DNA from: Selenomonadales bacterium UBA7018
GTDB taxonomy: Bacteria > Bacillota > Negativicutes > Selenomonadales > Selenomonadaceae
Assembly: GCA_002448305.1 (NCBI GenBank)
Contig: DJWY01000029.1
Coordinates: forward strand, 84,081 to 92,135
Direction of reading: 5' to 3'
Length of the DNA: 8,055 bases
The translations under genes and the position numbers were made by a program. The notes under the pieces are model-generated. The model was not told where the DNA came from. It did not search any database and saw only the letters and a program-made list of their open reading frames with translations. This document shows positions 5,301-8,055 of this stretch, in pieces; positions within the stretch are counted from its first letter, which is position 1, and every line of letters begins with the position of its first letter.

Positions 5301-8055
5301 GGCGGTAACCGGCATGGTCAGTTACTTTAACTCGCCGGCTAATAATATTATTTCGATAGACGATTCAGCTAAAATCAACGCAAGAAACGTTTCCGAAATC
5401 CCAACTAACAACGCGGTTTCTTTGGAGACGAATGCGGAAAGATATATAACGTCAATCACCGGTGCGCTAACTTTGGGCAATGGCGACGGCAAATCCTTCG
5501 GCGCAACGATTAACGTTGTTAATAATCCGGTAAATAACGCGGTAGTTCTGGCAGATAACGGGCAAGGCACTAGGAGCGCGATAACCGGCACAACTCTTGA
5601 GGATAAATCCGACGCAAAAATTCTTGCCCTAACCAATAAAACGCTTGAGATTTTGGGCGACTACAAAACATTGCTGGGAAATTCTTCTGTCGACGACACG
5701 GGCACCATTAACGCCAATGTATTTAATTCATATGCTAAAACGACGGGCACAACTAACGCAATCGCCGTAGCAGGTACCGATAACAGCGAATCGCACGGGT
5801 TCTTTGATAATTTTAACGAATATGTTGCAACCGGCAGTGGTTTTGTTTCACTTGGCGAAATGGCTTTAGGAATTTTGCCTTCAGTCGCGTCAAAATACGC
5901 AGGCGAGGCACTTAAAAATAAACTCACGCACTCTGACGGGGATAATGCCCAACAAGCAGTCAACGAAGCCTTAAACGAAGCGGGCAACGAAGACGGCGGA
6001 TTAAATATCGGCATTGATAATAACGTAGAAAGTCAGCTAAACATAGCGGGCGCAGGAAGTGTCGCGGTCAACCTAATTTCGGGCGAAACCGGCTCTTTCG
6101 TCAAAAATGCCAATATAAATGTCAATTCTTCCGAAGTAAGAGCCAATGACGATACATTTCACGGCACATGGGCGGGCGCGGGCGCGTTTAATTTCTTCGG
6201 CGACTCCGACGCGGCGGAAAATACAAATGTAGCAATCGGCGGCTCTTTGGCATTGAATCACGCTAAAAATAATGTCGATTCCGTTATAAAAAATTCCGCA
6301 ATCAATGCCCAATTACTAACTAACGAAGCTAATCGCGCTGACGCTGATATAGCGGCGGGCATGGGGCTAGCGGTCTCAAAAAGCGACGAGGGCACCAATA
6401 TAAATATCCCAATTTCGGCGTCGATTAATTTGCTAAATGGCGACACGCACGCGCTTTTGATTGATAACACGGTAAAAGGCGGCGCGCTTAAGAGTAAAGC
6501 AACGCTAGATTCCTTGCAAGTGGCGGGCGGCTTAGCACTGGGCGTGAGTAAGGGCGAGGATAAAGGCTTTAGTATCGGGGGAAATGGCGCGGCAAGCCAA
6601 ATTACCAACGATTTGCAAAGCGGCATAAAAGGCGGCAGTTATGAAAATCTCGGCAAGGTCGATATAACTGCTACGAAAAAATCAAGTCAAGTAGATGTGG
6701 CGGTAGCGGGCGGCTCAACTGGCGGCGGCGATGACGATTCGGGCGGCTTTGCATTTGGCGGCGCGGTCGCAGTCAGCGATATTAAAAATAATGCCAATGC
6801 GTTCCTAAACGATACGACGAAATTTAATTCAAGCGGCGTCATCAACGTCGACGCGCTAGAAATCAGCAACTATTCTAACACTCGCAAAGAATATCTTTTA
6901 AGCCGCAAAATCGATATAGACCCGACGAATTATTTAGCCAACGCGGATAAAAATAAAATCGACACGATAAACGGCGGTAGCGATATAATCAACGTGGCAT
7001 TTGGCGGGGGCGGTTCGACTTCCGGCGCAATGGCGGGCGGACTGGGCATTTCCTATTCCGGTTTAACTAATGTTATGAATGTCGACATTAACAATAACCA
7101 AGCTATCTCCGCGCAAAATCTTAACGCTAATACAACTAATAAATCTAATATCGTAAACGTTTCCGCCGGTATGGCGGGCTCCAAAGGCAATTTCAGCGGC
7201 GCGGGCAGTTCCGGCGTCAGCGATATTAAAAACGACGGCACGATTAATATAAAAAATTCCAATATCACGGCAGATAATTTCCAAAGCGAAACGCAATCAA
7301 AAGCGCGTATAGTCAATGTGGCGGGGCAAACTTCGCTTTCAGATGAATTTGCCGCCGGATTGACTTTTGCTTATAACGCCATGAACAACACCACCGGCAT
7401 AAACATAGAAAAGGGCACGTGGAAAGTTAAAAATTTCGGCGCAAACTCCGCTAATAATAACTACGCGCTTGCAGTCGGTGCGGGCGTCGCGTTTTCTAAA
7501 GATAGTTCCGCCCTCAATGGTTCAGTCGGCTTGAATATGGGCACCAACTCCACTAAAGCAATCGTCGACGGCTCCACAATTACCGGCGTTGATATTTTAA
7601 ATGCCACTGCAACCGATAGAACTTCCAAAACCACCGTTGCGGGCGGTCTCACCCTTAGCAAGGGCGGCTACGTCGCGGCGGGCGGGGCGGTCGCTTATGC
7701 CAACATAGGCAGGGCGAATAACAAGGAAATAATCAACGCCAAAATCGCTAACTCAACCGTCTCGGCTAAAACTATTAATGTTGAAGCCCTCGACAGAGCC
7801 CTCATGACCACTGTTGGCGCGGGCGCGGGCGGAGCCATTTCCAGCGGCAAATTGACTTTTCAAGGCGCGGCGGCGGTCTCGCAAGTCAATAAAGAAAATA
7901 TCGCTGAAATTTCTAACTCAACCATTTCAAACGGTGCCGACGTTAAAATACAAGCCACCAGCGGCGGCAACGGCTCCGGCGGCTTGACTTTGAACGATAA
8001 AAATATCAACGTTAATAACAAAATTAATACTATTGTACTGGTCAAGAGAAATTGT
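2380..8055 (+). CDS. TpsA: giant filamentous adhesin / haemagglutinin-like exoprotein, LktA-like, 3' truncated (at least 1892 aa)
   Basis: The frame has no stop from ATG 2380 to the window edge, giving 1892 residues with the C-terminus missing. A signal peptide covers residues 1-31 (basic KRRR at 9-12, hydrophobic core, cleavage AQA/SS). The TPS secretion domain (haemagglutination-activity, PF05860-like) follows from 32 to roughly 300. It contains FKDFNLDKG (69-77), a segment INING (90-95) and the hallmark FLSPNGIAVG (118-127), where Ser replaces the usual Asn of NPNGI. This domain should dock on the POTRA domains of the TpsB encoded just upstream. The rest is a predicted beta-helix stalk made of degenerate repeats rich in Asn, Gly, Ala, Ser, Thr and Val, with recurrent VSDIKNN-type turns. 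Helical insertions occur at about 576-620, 734-860 and 1140-1207. There is no Cys before the final visible codon. The closest style I know is the leukotoxin LktA family of filamentous adhesins; a role in attachment or toxicity is inferred. No C-terminal toxin or anchor can be judged because the end lies outside. Confidence 0.93.
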   Translation, partial: MKFLRYMQKRRRAMFALAALTIFSSPFTAQASSITPKDTSHSSKITFKNNVYNIAVQKELSSQVGVNKFKDFNLDKGHIANIQFNKLQTVANLVDNKININGTVNALRDGKIGGNLYFLSPNGIAVGSSGVINAGSFTGMAVSQSYFDSLSKIDSAHTFMTELAPTRIQYNNDTKKGIDIQGVINAPGGISLYATKINVGKNAILRTNVEGIDFKKVVNVENVDSGITEGLDASYSGGDIILKAHAEHKADDNMITNIQNAIDGKGTATRWVKDTSREAIINVDGKIDSAGDVNINADSVITFTEGSKFNVVTQSKILESFLGNLGFDVMADGVKRSNKATVNIGKTADIHSAGAMEIGAEASLSITLSAQTPSLKTGTTKATQFIPAIAVAVIKADNKAEVNINGKLESEGIMAITANAETELSSTAKAVTQLESKNIKDQLNGGSSVPEDHNFIAVGVIDGETKADVNIKSGSKIKVSGEDYTVKGEDNTEMHMDALTIKATTSNTVGNEVSADPSLTNVETATTTAVNVTNYTGEANVNLEDEVDAKNGNAVIDATNIFINTGDTSTGLGADPETMKTFAEIPSTEFLETFSVNAAKKALSGLQLAGNDIPAGDSTFAKIFNGDLLKLGSSVSVFNQDNKANVNIGKNGAVKVMKDIDISSTNRILAQKLSTTADVNNEAAQSKTKAMFGIGVQVSNIKNNADAVIKGSINSSAGDVSINSYAGMNYNTVEAFQTQFKSFFASFRQQFKDGAENVKNAFTKYESQITKELDALQKANEPEAYMTALKTLNAKIADTKSTGFEAAVQALDKGNEIKNSFAGLIPVLTSFLHPANYTNYYVRSAFSEGKSADDVTSSQLSGAGSFAINSMPNTSRIILAENSAVTADIGSVNIKSNAENRIVAITGMGGEYGTSSMAANAGAGISVKVGNFTDNSIVAVGKNTQIKASNVSIDSKEYAKHANIIYGNGKADSTAVTGMVSYFNSPANNIISIDDSAKINARNVSEIPTNNAVSLETNAERYITSITGALTLGNGDGKSFGATINVVNNPVNNAVVLADNGQGTRSAITGTTLEDKSDAKILALTNKTLEILGDYKTLLGNSSVDDTGTINANVFNSYAKTTGTTNAIAVAGTDNSESHGFFDNFNEYVATGSGFVSLGEMALGILPSVASKYAGEALKNKLTHSDGDNAQQAVNEALNEAGNEDGGLNIGIDNNVESQLNIAGAGSVAVNLISGETGSFVKNANINVNSSEVRANDDTFHGTWAGAGAFNFFGDSDAAENTNVAIGGSLALNHAKNNVDSVIKNSAINAQLLTNEANRADADIAAGMGLAVSKSDEGTNINIPISASINLLNGDTHALLIDNTVKGGALKSKATLDSLQVAGGLALGVSKGEDKGFSIGGNGAASQITNDLQSGIKGGSYENLGKVDITATKKSSQVDVAVAGGSTGGGDDDSGGFAFGGAVAVSDIKNNANAFLNDTTKFNSSGVINVDALEISNYSNTRKEYLLSRKIDIDPTNYLANADKNKIDTINGGSDIINVAFGGGGSTSGAMAGGLGISYSGLTNVMNVDINNNQAISAQNLNANTTNKSNIVNVSAGMAGSKGNFSGAGSSGVSDIKNDGTINIKNSNITADNFQSETQSKARIVNVAGQTSLSDEFAAGLTFAYNAMNNTTGINIEKGTWKVKNFGANSANNNYALAVGAGVAFSKDSSALNGSVGLNMGTNSTKAIVDGSTITGVDILNATATDRTSKTTVAGGLTLSKGGYVAAGGAVAYANIGRANNKEIINAKIANSTVSAKTINVEALDRALMTTVGAGAGGAISSGKLTFQGAAAVSQVNKENIAEISNSTISNGADVKIQATSGGNGSGGLTLNDKNINVNNKINTIVLVKRNC
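2473..3279 (+). other. TPS (haemagglutination-activity) secretion domain of TpsA
   Basis: This covers residues 32 to about 300, directly after the signal peptide. The order of landmarks matches the family: FNLDKG near 72-77, a hydrophobic IANIQF strand, NKININGTV near 88-96, then YFLSPNGIAVG and SGVINAGSF, then a strand GIDIQGVINAPGGISLYA near 180-197. In known TPS exoproteins this region starts the beta-helix and is recognised by the POTRA domains. The right-hand boundary is approximate. The clear NPNL motif of FHA-type domains is absent. Confidence 0.75.
3526..4560 (+). repeat. Proximal stalk repeats of TpsA (degenerate, protein level)
   Basis: Successive segments share the pattern of a hydrophobic strand, a D/N-rich turn, an (A/E)-x-V-N-I strand, and an S/T/N-rich strand. 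Examples are AIAVAVIKADNKAEVNI at 3541, FIAVGVIDGETKADVNI at 3742, TAVNVTNYTGEANVNL at 3961, SSVSVFNQDNKANVNIGK at 4279 and IGVQVSNIKNNADAVIKG at 4459. Spacing is irregular, about 180-320 bases, because non-repeat segments intervene. The DNA itself is strongly diverged, so these are ancient repeats, not a recent tandem duplication. Confidence 0.7.
4579..4960 (+). other. Alpha-helical / coiled-coil-like insertion in the TpsA stalk
   Basis: Residues about 734-860 break the beta-repeat style. They are rich in Phe, Gln, Lys, Glu, Ala and Leu with few Gly or Asn-turns: for example EAFQTQFKSFFASFRQQFK near 734-752, then YESQITKELDALQKANE near 765-781, then TALKTLNAKIAD near 787-798. The segment ends with an aromatic patch (NYTNYYVRSAF, 836-846) before repeats resume near 864. 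It is predicted to be helical by composition and spacing of hydrophobics; I could not run a structure predictor. It may form a lobe projecting from the stalk. Confidence 0.6.
5797..6000 (+). other. Second helical insertion in the TpsA stalk
   Basis: Residues about 1140-1207 depart from beta-repeat composition: a hydrophobic helix-like stretch (VSLGEMALGILPSVASKYAG, 1157-1176), then a polar helix-like stretch (NAQQAVNEALNEAGNE, 1189-1204). The hydrophobic part is long enough to be buried or membrane-active, but it contains Pro, Glu and Lys and I do not call it a transmembrane segment. Beta repeats resume with LNIGIDNNVESQLNIAGAGS at 6001. Confidence 0.5.
6229..7965 (+). repeat. Distal stalk repeat array of TpsA, about ten units of 53-60 aa
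   Basis: Each unit begins with a short Gly/Ala-rich strand (AIGG, PISA, SIGG, AFGG, AMAGG, FSGAG, FAAG, ALNG, VAAGG, TFQG) and then a VSDIKNN-like turn, an N-S-x-I strand, a strand of the type LNANTTNKS, and an (N)VxAG strand. Unit starts fall near 6232, 6409, 6571, 6751, 7030, 7192, 7351, 7510, 7669 and 7852, giving spacings of 159-183 bases except one of 279. The longer interval carries extra sequence around YLLSRKIDIDPTNYLANADK (6892-6951). Units are diverged in DNA, consistent with an old stalk repeat under selection for shape. Confidence 0.75.

Noticed and set aside
6229..7965. CRISPR or DNA-level tandem repeat in the distal tpsA region
   Set aside because: The periodicity is at protein level with diverged DNA and units of 159 bases or more; there are no identical short repeats with spacers.
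2532..8045. Many minus-strand open frames of 60-166 codons inside tpsA, and smaller ones inside tpsB
   Set aside because: They mirror the plus-strand codon pattern, give low-complexity Leu/Ser/Pro/Ala-rich products and lack ribosome binding sites. The plus frame is one continuous, domain-bearing protein.
2380..8055. Classical type Va autotransporter or contact-dependent inhibition toxin
   Set aside because: The separate TpsB and the TPS domain show type Vb. The C-terminus, where a CDI toxin would lie, is outside the window, so no toxin can be claimed.

Overview
The window holds a two-partner secretion (type Vb) locus, which builds and exports a very large surface adhesin, plus one small divergent gene and the tail of an unrelated upstream gene. 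It must come from a bacterium with an outer membrane, because the transporter is an outer-membrane beta-barrel. The strong purine-rich Shine-Dalgarno sites, the textbook sigma-A/sigma-70-type promoters, the mixed AT/GC codon use and the LktA-like adhesin style fit a diderm Firmicute (Negativicutes, Selenomonas-like) or a Fusobacterium-like anaerobe. That assignment is an inference from style, not from a marker gene.

Layout: 1-100 is the last 32 codons of an unrecognised plus-strand gene. It converges across a 28-bp gap on a minus-strand gene (129-560) for a 143-residue cytoplasmic protein with the helix/strand pattern of the YbjN / type III secretion chaperone-like fold. The 136-bp gap at 561-696 carries two divergent promoters with -35 boxes only 3 bp apart. 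The rightward promoter drives the TpsB transporter gene (697-2352), and 27 bp later the TpsA exoprotein gene begins at 2380. TpsA stays open, with no stop, for 1892 codons to the window edge, so its C-terminus is not visible.

How they work together: TpsA carries a Sec signal peptide and an N-terminal haemagglutination-activity (TPS) domain. TpsB has two POTRA domains that should bind that TPS domain in the periplasm, and a 16-stranded barrel that passes TpsA outward as it folds into a beta-helix. The visible stalk is built of degenerate units of about 53-60 residues interrupted by several alpha-helical insertions, an architecture reminiscent of Fusobacterium leukotoxin LktA-family filamentous adhesins.

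The most interesting open question is whether the divergent YbjN/chaperone-like protein serves the adhesin, for example as a cytoplasmic holdase or a regulator. The shared promoter region makes this plausible, but nothing in the sequence proves it. Other points worth a look are the helical insertions in the stalk, a shift in alanine codon use along TpsA, and the absence of cysteine from the first 1891 residues of TpsA. I found no RNA gene, CRISPR array, insertion sequence or phage feature.
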